Shown here one piece after another: positions 1 to 7,346 of a stretch of 13,501 nucleotides of DNA. The notes under the pieces are model-generated. The model worked only from the letters and a program-made list of their open reading frames with translations. It was not told the origin of the DNA and searched no databases. Source of the DNA: Bacteroidota bacterium (GTDB lineage Bacteria > Bacteroidota > Bacteroidia > NS11-12g > UBA955); the NCBI GenBank assembly GCA_030836345.1, contig JAURQA010000203.1, forward strand, positions 1 to 13,501. Reading direction: 5' to 3'. The stretch's first letter is position 1; every line of letters starts with the position of its first letter. The position numbers and the translations under genes were made by a program.

Positions 1-13
1 AAATTAAATAGAC

Positions 14-1888
14 ATGAAAAATAATTACCTTACACTGTTAAAAGTGAATTCTTTTAACAGTTTAAAAACGACACGTTTAAAGGCAGGTAAGAGAGCCTTT
101 ACAACTCTAACATCCTTATTATTACTAGGATTTACTTATGCTCAAAGTCCATCTTTTCCAGTAGATTTTGAAGACGCTACCCTAACATACCATGCTGATT
201 TTGGAGGAAATGTATCCAAAGTTGTGGTAGATCCGACTGATGCGACCAATAAAGTTGCTGAATCCACAAAAAATGCGGGCTCCGAAGTCTGGGGAGGATC
301 AACTATTGTGAACAATGGTTCTAAAAAGACCATAGACTTTAGACCAGGTAGCACTAAAATTAGCGTGCGTGTATGGTCTCCAGATAAAGATTACATTGTT
401 AAAATGAAAGTTGAGAATTTAGATGATAAATCAATTAATAAAGAGATTGATATTAAATCGACTGTAGTAAAAGATTGGGAAACAATGACTTTTGACTTTG
501 ACGGAGTAGTGGAATTTGATAAAGTTTATGATAAATTAGTTCTCTTTTTCAACTTTGGAGAATCGGGTACTGGTGACAAAACTTTTTATTATGATGATAT
601 TACATTTATACAATCAGCTACTAAAAGTCAAGTGGATCTTCCTGTAACTTTTAATTCAGAATTTGTAGATTACACTTTGGTAGATTTTGGAAACAACCAA
701 TCCACAATAGTTGAAGATCCAACAGATGCTACAAATAAAGTAGTTAAATCAATAAAACCAGGTAACGCAGTATCTTGGGCAGGTACAACCATTGGTGATG
801 CGAGATGCTTAAAATCTGCAATGCCTTTCTCTGCTACAGAAACTAAAATGACGGTTCGAGTTTGGTCTCCAGATTCAGGTATAACTATCCGATTGAAAGT
901 AGAAGATAAAGCGGATGATACCAAAAAATGCGAAACAGAGGCAGTCACAACAAAAGCGTCTGTTTGGGAAACCCTTACATTTGATTTTAGTAAGGAAGCT
1001 GATGGCACAACCAAACTTGACACAGCAGTGAATTATGACAAAGCAAGTATCTTCTTCAATTTTGGTGTTGATGGGGCAACTGCAGGAGAAAAAACGTACT
1101 ACTGGGATGACGTTATGATGAAAGAAAAAAATCAGCCTGATCTTCCTTTTACCTTCGAAGATCCAGATGTAGATTATATTCTATCTAGCTTTCCTGGCGA
1201 GGTTAAGGTTGCTGTAATTGAAGATCCTACAGATGCTTCAAACAAAGTAGGAGAATTTGTTAAACCATTAGGTGCTCCAGAGTGGGCAGGTGTAACTCTT
1301 GGAGATGCTCGAGGTTTTGTAAATGCAATACCCTTTACTGCCACTGCAACTAAAATGACAGTTCGAGTTTGGTCTCCTGACTCAGGTATTGTTATCCGAT
1401 TAAAAGTAGAGAACAAAGCAGATGCTTCTAAATCTTGCGAAACAGACGCAATCACAACAAAAGCATCTGTTTGGGAGACCCTTGAATTTGATTTTAATAA
1501 AGAAGCTGATGGTACAGCTAAATTGGATATTACTCAAACATTTGATAAAGCGAGTTTATTCTTTAACAAAGGTGTAACTGGAGACGAAGCAGGCGAAAAA
1601 ACTTACTATTTTGATGATGTGATGTTTGGCGAAAAACCAGCAAGTATCTTCAGCACAGCTAAACTAGGGCTTAAATACTTCCCTAATCCAGTAAATGATG
1701 TACTTAACATTGCTTCTGATTTTACTATGGATCAAGTAACTGTTCTTAATCAATTAGGTCAAATAGTACTTACACAATCTGCGAACGTATCTAACACAAG
1801 TATAGATATGACTTCACTTCCTACTGGAATCTATATGGTTCGAGTAGAAGCGAGTAACAAAGCAGAAACATTTAAAATTACGAAATAA
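14..1888 (+). CDS. Secreted protein with three tandem beta-rich repeats and a T9SS type A sorting domain
   Basis: The 624-residue product has a basic N-region, a hydrophobic stretch at about residues 30-42 and a likely signal-peptidase site after TYA (residue 43). Three homologous modules follow, at about residues 49-199, 209-370 and 377-539. Each runs from a [VF]xF entry strand through DPTDA[TS]NKV, a [VS]RVWSPD strand, a W-E-T-[ML]-x-F-D-F strand and a closing K-T-[YF]-Y-[YWF]-D-D. Modules 2 and 3 keep a constant 169-residue offset. Residues 551-624 (KYFPNPVNDVLNI, LGQIV, LPTGIYMVRV, ending KITK) form a typical Por/T9SS type A sorting domain, so the protein is inferred to cross the outer membrane and be released or anchored at the surface. 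Similar modules are known beside flavobacterial polysaccharide-degrading enzymes, so carbohydrate binding is plausible but unproven. No catalytic domain is visible. The ATG at 14 is the only Met before the signal peptide; upstream sequence is too short to show a promoter. Confidence 0.88.
   Translation: MKNNYLTLLKVNSFNSLKTTRLKAGKRAFTTLTSLLLLGFTYAQSPSFPVDFEDATLTYHADFGGNVSKVVVDPTDATNKVAESTKNAGSEVWGGSTIVNNGSKKTIDFRPGSTKISVRVWSPDKDYIVKMKVENLDDKSINKEIDIKSTVVKDWETMTFDFDGVVEFDKVYDKLVLFFNFGESGTGDKTFYYDDITFIQSATKSQVDLPVTFNSEFVDYTLVDFGNNQSTIVEDPTDATNKVVKSIKPGNAVSWAGTTIGDARCLKSAMPFSATETKMTVRVWSPDSGITIRLKVEDKADDTKKCETEAVTTKASVWETLTFDFSKEADGTTKLDTAVNYDKASIFFNFGVDGATAGEKTYYWDDVMMKEKNQPDLPFTFEDPDVDYILSSFPGEVKVAVIEDPTDASNKVGEFVKPLGAPEWAGVTLGDARGFVNAIPFTATATKMTVRVWSPDSGIVIRLKVENKADASKSCETDAITTKASVWETLEFDFNKEADGTAKLDITQTFDKASLFFNKGVTGDEAGEKTYYFDDVMFGEKPASIFSTAKLGLKYFPNPVNDVLNIASDFTMDQVTVLNQLGQIVLTQSANVSNTSIDMTSLPTGIYMVRVEASNKAETFKITK
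158..610 (+). repeat. Repeat module 1 of the T9SS protein (most divergent copy)
   Basis: This codes residues 49-199. It carries the shared landmarks VDPTDATNKV, SVRVWSPD, W-E-T-M-T-F-D-F and FYYDD. It lacks the GDAR segment seen in modules 2 and 3 and has no cysteine. The offset to module 2 is 162 residues at the DPTDA motif, against 169 between modules 2 and 3, so it is shorter and probably the oldest copy. Confidence 0.8.
638..1123 (+). repeat. Repeat module 2 of the T9SS protein
   Basis: This codes residues 209-370 and includes the GDAR segment, MTVRVWSPDSGI, ASVWETL and TYYWDD. It has two cysteines, C265 and C306, which could form a disulfide after export. It is very similar to module 3 at both protein and DNA level, in register over a 507-nt period. 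Confidence 0.85.
1142..1630 (+). repeat. Repeat module 3 of the T9SS protein
   Basis: This codes residues 377-539 and is collinear with module 2 at a 169-residue offset, sharing MTVRVWSPDSGI, TTKASVWETL and the closing TYYFDD. Only C475 remains; the partner of C265 is glycine here (GDARG rather than GDARC), so the putative disulfide of module 2 is absent. Confidence 0.85.
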
Positions 1889-1916
1889 GGATAAACTTAT
1901 TTTTCTATACATTGTT

Positions 1917-1946
1917 AAAAAGCCGCCTCTTATGAGGCGGTTTTTT
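1917..1946 (+). terminator. Rho-independent terminator after the T9SS protein gene
   Basis: A perfect 7-bp stem, CCGCCTC (1923-1929) with GAGGCGG (1934-1940), encloses a TTAT loop. It is preceded by an A-run and followed by six T. The A-run can pair with the T-run, so it may work in both directions. It lies 29 nt past the stop codon and separates this gene from the porin gene. Confidence 0.92.
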
Positions 1947-2061
1947 CGTTTCTAATCAAGACCAATTTATTTATTATCTCAATATTTTATTTGTGTTATC
2001 AAATTATTAAGCGCTTGTTCTAATGGTTTGGGTAATGCACCTTCGCACTGATTTATTACTT

Positions 2062-3240
2062 ATGAGAAAACTCCTAATAGTCTTGGCTTCGAGCCTTACT
2101 ATACACTCGCAGGCTCAAATAGCCGTACCATCCTTAAAAAAAGGAATTGTTTTTCAGGCAGAAGACAACACTTTAAAAGCCAAACTTAGCTTCCGTATTC
2201 AAAACTTAGTTACAGCACAACTCCCAAATAATGGAAAAGACCTAGCGTTAAATGCCCTAGTTCGCCGAGCTCGTATTAAACTAGATGGGCATGTTTTTAA
2301 CCCAAAATGGGTATATAAATTCGAAATGGGCATAAGCAATCGTGACATTGGTGCTAGCAGCGATTTTGCACAAGTAAATTCTGCATCACGTTTAATTTTA
2401 GATGCTGTAGTAAAGTACCAGGCCAGCAAAAAATTAGCAATATGGTTTGGCCAAACTAAACTTCCAGGTAACAGAGAGCGTGTTAATTCCTCACAAAAGC
2501 TACAATTTGTAGACCGGAGTCTTGTAAACAGCAGTTATAATATTGACCGGGACATGGGCGTTCAATTTCGATTTAAAACGAAAATAGCCGAAATGCCATT
2601 TAAAATCTCTGCAAGTGCAGGACTTGGAGAAGGAAGAAATATTACCAAAGGAAATTTTGGTCAGTTTAATTATACAGGTAGGGCAGAAATACTTCCTTTT
2701 GGAGAGTTCACCAAAAAAGGAGACTATTTTAGTGCGGACCTGGCTAGAGAGCAAAAACCAAAGCTTTCCATAGGTGTCACCTATGATCTTAACATGGATG
2801 CCTCGCGACAAGGTGGTCAGCTTAAGAAATTCGTTACGGATACCTCAGGGAATCCGTTTTACAGAGACTTAAGCACGGTGTTTGTTGATCTCATTTTTAA
2901 GTATAAAGGATTCTCGGCTATGGCGGAGTATGCCGATAAAAAATCGGACTCTCGAATAAATGATGAGGCAATAAACCAAAGTTTAAGATTTAGGACTGGA
3001 ACCGGAATCACGTTTCAAGCTGGTTATTTATTTAAGAATAATTTTGAGGTTGCAGCGAGGTACACAAGTATTACGGCAGATGCTTCTTCCTCTTTAAAAG
3101 ATATTAAGGAATATAAAATTGCACTTTCACGTTATGTTGTGGGACATACAGTAAAAGTTCAATCTGATTTTGGAATGAGTGAAACGGTGAATTCAGACCC
3201 CATTCCTGAAATTCGTTTTCAGGTTGAGGTTGGATTTTAG
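2062..3240 (+). CDS. Outer-membrane porin, phosphate-selective porin O/P family
   Basis: From the ATG at 2062 the product has 392 residues. It starts with a clean signal peptide: Met-Arg-Lys, then a hydrophobic core, with likely cleavage after SQA (residue 18). The rest alternates polar and hydrophobic residues as in a beta-barrel and ends in an aromatic residue (VEVGF), the usual C-terminal signature of an outer-membrane barrel. The region around RRARIKLDGHVFNPKW followed by YKFEMG, and the later WFGQTKLPGNRER, resemble OprO/OprP-like porins (Porin_O_P). Such proteins form trimeric channels, phosphate-selective in Pseudomonas; the substrate in Bacteroidota homologues is generally not known. 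An in-frame ATG at 2023 would add 13 residues ahead of the signal peptide and spoil its N-region, so 2062 is preferred. The gene is monocistronic, with terminators on both sides. Confidence 0.82.
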   Translation: MRKLLIVLASSLTIHSQAQIAVPSLKKGIVFQAEDNTLKAKLSFRIQNLVTAQLPNNGKDLALNALVRRARIKLDGHVFNPKWVYKFEMGISNRDIGASSDFAQVNSASRLILDAVVKYQASKKLAIWFGQTKLPGNRERVNSSQKLQFVDRSLVNSSYNIDRDMGVQFRFKTKIAEMPFKISASAGLGEGRNITKGNFGQFNYTGRAEILPFGEFTKKGDYFSADLAREQKPKLSIGVTYDLNMDASRQGGQLKKFVTDTSGNPFYRDLSTVFVDLIFKYKGFSAMAEYADKKSDSRINDEAINQSLRFRTGTGITFQAGYLFKNNFEVAARYTSITADASSSLKDIKEYKIALSRYVVGHTVKVQSDFGMSETVNSDPIPEIRFQVEVGF

Positions 3241-3255
3241 AATGATCCATTAAAA

Positions 3256-3286
3256 ACAAAGAGGGAGCTTAGGCTCCCTTTTTTTA
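3256..3286 (+). terminator. Rho-independent terminator after the porin gene
   Basis: The stem AGGGAGC (3262-3268) pairs with GCTCCCT (3273-3279) around a TTAG loop and is followed by a T-run. An upstream A-rich tract extends the pairing. It begins 16 nt after the porin stop. Confidence 0.92.
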
Positions 3287-3345
3287 TGCCTCTGTCTCTG
3301 CAGTTCTTTTGCGATTTAAGCCTCTAAAACATAGATAAATAGTCC

Positions 3346-3353
3346 TACCTTTG
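3346..3353 (+). promoter_or_regulatory. Putative Bacteroidota -7 promoter box for the pseudouridine synthase gene
   Basis: TACCTTTG exactly matches the TAnnTTTG consensus of the Bacteroidota housekeeping sigma factor and ends 17 nt before the start codon at 3371. I see no good TTG/TTTG partner at the usual spacing, so only half of the promoter is supported. If it is used, the 5' leader would be very short. Confidence 0.45.
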
Positions 3354-3370
3354 CAGCCAATCAGGTAAGC

Positions 3371-4246
3371 ATGGCAAAGGAATATAAAAAAAGAGACTCA
3401 AAGGAAGATAAACCTGAATTTAAAAAAGCAGTTAAGCGCAAGGAGAATTACAAAGGCTCTAAGAAAGCTCGAAGCAAGGCAGGAGAAAAGCTGAGTAAAG
3501 GGGAAGAATTAGAAAAAACCACGATACGTTTAAATAAATATATTGCGAATAGTGGATTGTGCAGCCGTAGGCAAGCGGATGATATGATAGCTAAAGGCCG
3601 AGTTAAAGTAGATGGAGAACCCGTTACTGAAATGGGCTTTATGGTTGTGCCGGGTTCCAAAGTAAAAGTGAATGGTTCTAAAATTGAACCAAAGCAATTT
3701 ATTTATGCGGTCATGAACAAACCTAAAGGCTATATCACTACTAAGAAAGATCCTCAAGGCAGAAAAACCGTGATGGATTTGATAAAAATGGAAGGCAGTC
3801 ATCTGCTTTACCCGGTGGGTAGATTGGATAGAAACACCACAGGGCTTCTGCTTTTAACGAACGATGGAGATTTTTCTCAAGCCATGACACACCCCAGTTT
3901 TGAGGTGAAGAAGATTTACAGAGTTAAACTGGATCGCAAACCAGAAAAAGAAGATTTACTTGCGTGGGTAGAGGGCGTTCAGTTGGAAGATGGCTTAATG
4001 GCTTTTGAGCAAGTGGGTTTTGTAGACAGTGATGATCCAACGGTACTGGGACTCGAAATTCACAGCGGCCGAAATAGGATTGTGCGTCGCATGTTTGAGC
4101 ACCTGAACTATGAGGTAAAGGGTTTAGACAGAGTGATGATGGGTGAATTTGACCACGTAAAATTGGGTCGCGGGAAATGGCGTTTGCTCAATGACAAAGA
4201 AATAAGATACGTGGAGAAGGTGAAGCGTAAATTTAAAAAATCGTAG
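3371..4246 (+). CDS. rluB: 23S/16S rRNA pseudouridine synthase, RsuA/RluB family
   Basis: The 291-residue product converts a uridine in rRNA to pseudouridine. Residues 1-50 are a Lys/Glu-rich, probably disordered extension. An S4 RNA-binding domain follows at about 51-100 (IRLNKYIANSGLCSRRQAD, then DGEPV). The catalytic domain has the hallmark GRLDRNTTGLLLLTNDGD, with catalytic aspartate D153, and the C-terminal GRNRIVRRMFEHL motif of the RsuA/RluB/RluE/RluF branch. RluB in E. coli modifies U2605 of 23S rRNA; because the family has close paralogues, the exact target is inferred. The gene is preceded by a consensus-like -7 box and ends 2 nt from the oppositely oriented DAHP synthase gene, with no room for a separate terminator. 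Confidence 0.9.
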   Translation: MAKEYKKRDSKEDKPEFKKAVKRKENYKGSKKARSKAGEKLSKGEELEKTTIRLNKYIANSGLCSRRQADDMIAKGRVKVDGEPVTEMGFMVVPGSKVKVNGSKIEPKQFIYAVMNKPKGYITTKKDPQGRKTVMDLIKMEGSHLLYPVGRLDRNTTGLLLLTNDGDFSQAMTHPSFEVKKIYRVKLDRKPEKEDLLAWVEGVQLEDGLMAFEQVGFVDSDDPTVLGLEIHSGRNRIVRRMFEHLNYEVKGLDRVMMGEFDHVKLGRGKWRLLNDKEIRYVEKVKRKFKKS

Positions 4247-4248
4247 GG

Positions 4249-5109
4249 CTAATTGTTTTCGATCGGGCTTACTACTGCCTGAAAATCAAAGGATTTATTT
4301 AATACATTGGCCATTTTACTCAAGGGATCAAGCATTTCTTGGAACTGATCTAAGTATAAACTCTGGTCGCCATCACTCAAGGCTTCTTCTGGTTGGTTAT
4401 GCACTTCAATAATTAAACCATCTGCACCAGCTGCTATCCCTGCTCTACTCATGGGAATAATCATGTCTCGTGCTCCTGTTCCCTGACTGGGATCTATAAT
4501 TATAGGTAAATGCGAGAGGCTTTTTGCTATGGGAACTGCGCTTATATCTAAGGTATTCCGCGTGGCTGTTTCAAATGTACGTATGCCTCGTTCACATAAT
4601 ATTATTTTGCTATTTCCCCCAGATAAAATATACTCTGCGGCCAACAACCATTCTTCAATTGTATTGCTCATTCCGCGTTTTAGTAAAACGGGCTTATTAA
4701 TCTTACCCAACGCCCTTAGGAGCGGATAGTTTTGCATGTTGCGCGTGCCTACCTGTAAAATATCCGCGTACTGAACCAGTTCATCAATTTTATCAATACT
4801 CATGATTTCAGTTACTACAGCCATTCCAAATTTATCTGCAGCTCTTCGCATGAGTTTCAACCCTTCAGATTTTAAGCCCTGAAAAGAATAGGGTGATGTT
4901 CTTGGCTTGTATGCGCCCCCTCTTAAAAACTTAATATTTAATTTAGATAAGAACTCTGTGATGGTAAATATCTGTTCTTCATTTTCTACGGCACAAGGGC
5001 CTGCAATCATCATTAATTCTTTGCCAATCTCTACTCCATTCACGGTGAATGTAGTAGGTTCTGGTTTCCAACTTCTACTTACTAATTGGTAGGGAACTCT
5101 TTTGGACAT
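4249..5109 (-). CDS. 3-deoxy-7-phosphoheptulonate (DAHP) synthase with an altered metal-site motif
   Basis: This should condense phosphoenolpyruvate and erythrose 4-phosphate, the first step of the shikimate pathway. The 286 residues show the KDO8P-synthase-like class I fold: GPCAVE (37-42), RGGAYKPRTSPYSFQG (63-78), LKRG (143-146), DPSQGTG (206-212), EVH (235-237) and the ALSDGDQS tail (243-250). Metal ligands C39, E235 and D246 are present by alignment from memory with the Thermotoga and E. coli enzymes. The usual histidine of DPSH is glutamine, Q209 (codon at 4485-4483). There is no N-terminal ACT-like domain and no room for a C-terminal chorismate mutase domain, both found in some relatives. 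The gene is probably the last of an operon, 28 nt after the DUF4270 gene. Identity as a DAHP synthase family member is firm; full activity is not assured. Confidence 0.9.
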   Translation of the reverse strand: MSKRVPYQLVSRSWKPEPTTFTVNGVEIGKELMMIAGPCAVENEEQIFTITEFLSKLNIKFLRGGAYKPRTSPYSFQGLKSEGLKLMRRAADKFGMAVVTEIMSIDKIDELVQYADILQVGTRNMQNYPLLRALGKINKPVLLKRGMSNTIEEWLLAAEYILSGGNSKIILCERGIRTFETATRNTLDISAVPIAKSLSHLPIIIDPSQGTGARDMIIPMSRAGIAAGADGLIIEVHNQPEEALSDGDQSLYLDQFQEMLDPLSKMANVLNKSFDFQAVVSPIENN

Positions 5110-5137
5110 ATATCTATAATAACAATTGCTTTACTAT

Positions 5138-6481
5138 TTAGTTCGGCACCGCGTAGGTAACCCTAATTTTTGTTTTACTCAAATCAAAAACGCCTCGTGC
5201 TCCAGTTACGGGATTGTCTGATGGAATGGTTAAATTAAAACTGGGGTTGGGGTTTAAGCCATCCGAAAAGTCATTAATCCACTCTTGCAATTGACGCGTA
5301 ATGGTAAAGGTATAGGAATTATCTGATTCGTTTAGGTCTCCACCAATAGCAAGGAGATTACTCGGGCGACTCACGTCGTACTGGTCTTTTATAATGGTAT
5401 TTCGAATGGTATTTTCTTGGGGTTTGAGCAGGTTAATTCTCAAGGGTCGTGTAAAATAAAACTCATCCCAGGTATTGTCTTTTAAGAAAACGGTTACCGT
5501 GGCTTTATTTACCACCACTTTTCCTTGAGCAGCCAATTTATCGAGGTCTTGAATTTGTACTTGACCTTTAACACTATTTCCGCCTTGGGCGTAAACAGTG
5601 GAATTGATATACCCGCTGCCGTTTAATTGTTGGTTTACAGCCGCACTGTATCCATGAGATTTTCCGGTATTGATAATAGAAGATGAACCAGATAATTTAA
5701 AAATAAAATCCGAGGTATCGTTGTAATACACCAAAACCTTTGCCATATCAGAAACGGCTGCTGTGGATGCCATATTAAACACACCAAACCCCCCATTTCC
5801 TGGATCTAAATCGTTGGGAATAGCCTCTATGGCAAATCCTTTAAAATCGGCCTGCAATAATTCATTATTCTCATAATCGTTCACAGGAAAACTCATGAGT
5901 CTTTTGGCCATAAGTGGGTCAAGCTTTACATACAAACCAGGAGGCATGAGCATATCTACATTATTGTGCTTAACGGTATGGTAATCAAAAAAGAACGTAT
6001 GGCCTTTATAAAAGGTAGGAGCGCCTACCACTGAGTAATCTAAGCCTTGGTAATAGGTCGTATTTGTTGCAATTTCAGTTTCTAGTTCTGAGATTTTAAT
6101 GATTTGATCTTCTAAATAATTGCCATAATAATTTACACCTTCAATAAAGGGTAAATACAAAATGGCGCTGTCTGGAGTAAGTGTATTGGGGAAATCGGCC
6201 TGCGGTTCAAAAATAGACATGCGGGTGAGAATACTATTAGAATACAAGCCCAGTTCCGGATCGTTGGCTGTTCCTAAAAGGCTATATGAAAGCCCGTTGG
6301 CAAGCAGCGAATCTTCTTTTATAGTAATTCCCAAGGTGCTTAAGCTATCGTTGTAATATAAATCTATATTACCTGATCCACCTTGACCCTCAATAAGAAT
6401 ATTACCGGTCTCTTTTTTGCAAGAAAAAAATGCTCCTGAAAAAACCAGAAGCATTATAAATGAGTTTTTCACTATTTGCAA
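5138..6481 (-). CDS. DUF4270 family lipoprotein
   Basis: The 447-residue product has a signal peptide with a lipobox-like end, F-F-S-C, placing the lipidated cysteine at residue 21, followed by KKETGN. It is probably anchored to the outer membrane, with topology unknown. The body is beta-rich, with PDSAILYLPF near residue 105 and DNTWDEFYF in the C-terminal third, resembling Bacteroidota DUF4270 proteins, whose function is not established. It starts 13 nt after the upstream GT5-like gene and ends 28 nt before the DAHP synthase gene, so the three are likely co-transcribed. A glycogen-synthase-like gene followed by a DUF4270 gene is, to my knowledge, a recurrent pairing in Flavobacteriia. An alternative start at Met10 would leave too short an N-region, so Met1 is kept. 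Confidence 0.82.
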   Translation of the reverse strand: MQIVKNSFIMLLVFSGAFFSCKKETGNILIEGQGGSGNIDLYYNDSLSTLGITIKEDSLLANGLSYSLLGTANDPELGLYSNSILTRMSIFEPQADFPNTLTPDSAILYLPFIEGVNYYGNYLEDQIIKISELETEIATNTTYYQGLDYSVVGAPTFYKGHTFFFDYHTVKHNNVDMLMPPGLYVKLDPLMAKRLMSFPVNDYENNELLQADFKGFAIEAIPNDLDPGNGGFGVFNMASTAAVSDMAKVLVYYNDTSDFIFKLSGSSSIINTGKSHGYSAAVNQQLNGSGYINSTVYAQGGNSVKGQVQIQDLDKLAAQGKVVVNKATVTVFLKDNTWDEFYFTRPLRINLLKPQENTIRNTIIKDQYDVSRPSNLLAIGGDLNESDNSYTFTITRQLQEWINDFSDGLNPNPSFNLTIPSDNPVTGARGVFDLSKTKIRVTYAVPN

Positions 6482-6494
6482 AATAACTGTTCTT

Positions 6495-7316
6495 TTAGGA
6501 CTTGGCCATCAGAGATTCGTAAAAAGTTACATATTTATCTGCGCAAGCATCGCTGTCGTGCATCATGTGCGGCTTATTATCAATAATCTCTTGTACGCTA
6601 TTCTTTCCCGCTTCGTCCAATGTAACAATAGCATCGGCAAAAGAGGCTGCAGATTTATTTAAGCATGGAATGCCGCCTTCGGCAAAAGTTTGAACTGACT
6701 CTTCATCGGAATTATTTAAACTTGCCTTACGTGCAAAATCTGATCCCAAGTTTCCTTCTTCTTCCTTACAGGAACCAACACTATATACCACTTTAGAATT
6801 TCTAAATACGGGCTCGTTCTTAAAGGTTGTTTTCAGGTAAAATGGAATTAGACTGGTCATCCACCCTGAACAATGAATAATATCGGGAGCCCATCCTAAT
6901 TTTTTTACAGTTTCCATTACTCCTTTGCAAAAGAAAATGGTTCTCTCATCATTGTCGTCAAAGAATTTTCCTTCGTCATCATTGTACACATTTTTACGTT
7001 GGAAGAAATCTTCATTATCCAAAAAATACACTTGCATTTTGGTTCCAGGTACGGAAGCAACTTTAATAATTAATGGATTGTCGTTATCATCAATGGTAAT
7101 ATTTATACCACTTAATCGCACGACTTCGTGCAATCGGTTTCTTCGTTCATTGATTACACCAAACTTTGGCACCAGTATACGAATTTCATTATCCTTTTCT
7201 TGGATGGCTTGTGGCACCATTCGGGTCACATTTGCTAGATTGGAATCATCCAAAAATGGAGCCATCTCTGAACTAACATATAATACCTTTTTCTTTACAC
7301 TTTCTTTTGCGAACAT
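6495..7316 (-). CDS. Glycogen/starch synthase-like protein: degenerate GT5 N-terminal domain only
   Basis: The 273-residue product matches the first Rossmann domain of GlgA. VLYVSSEMAPF (11-21) aligns with the opening of GlgA, PKFGVI (50-55) with its PRYG strand, and PDIIHCSGWMTSLIPFYLK (144-162) with the HAHDWHTGL region. The C-terminal GT-B domain of real glycogen synthases (total about 480 residues) is missing. The ADP-glucose-binding K-x-G-G-L motif is replaced by D-D-S-N-L (residues 23-27), and HDWH has become C-S-G-W-M. It is therefore unlikely to be an active glycosyltransferase by itself. Flavobacterial genomes commonly carry proteins of this length annotated as glycogen synthase, so it is probably a family-typical, non-catalytic derivative rather than a broken gene. 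It is first in an operon with the DUF4270 and DAHP synthase genes and has a consensus promoter. Confidence 0.78.
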   Translation of the reverse strand: MFAKESVKKKVLYVSSEMAPFLDDSNLANVTRMVPQAIQEKDNEIRILVPKFGVINERRNRLHEVVRLSGINITIDDNDNPLIIKVASVPGTKMQVYFLDNEDFFQRKNVYNDDEGKFFDDNDERTIFFCKGVMETVKKLGWAPDIIHCSGWMTSLIPFYLKTTFKNEPVFRNSKVVYSVGSCKEEEGNLGSDFARKASLNNSDEESVQTFAEGGIPCLNKSAASFADAIVTLDEAGKNSVQEIIDNKPHMMHDSDACADKYVTFYESLMAKS

Positions 7317-7346
7317 ATTTTGTCTGAATGTAATTAATATTCACTA

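Noticed and set aside
670..1455. Two similar minus-strand open frames (670-1023 and 1174-1455) that look like a repeated gene family
   Set aside because: Their similarity simply mirrors the duplicated modules on the plus strand; they have no independent features.
2023..2061. Upstream in-frame ATG as the start of the porin
   Set aside because: It would place 13 residues, including charged ones, ahead of an otherwise ideal signal peptide beginning Met-Arg-Lys at 2062.
6495..7316. The GT5-like gene as a frameshifted or truncated pseudogene of glgA
   Set aside because: No GlgA C-terminal sequence follows in any frame; the next gene starts after 13 nt, and this length is usual for the flavobacterial family. 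Motif loss is spread across the protein rather than due to one lesion.
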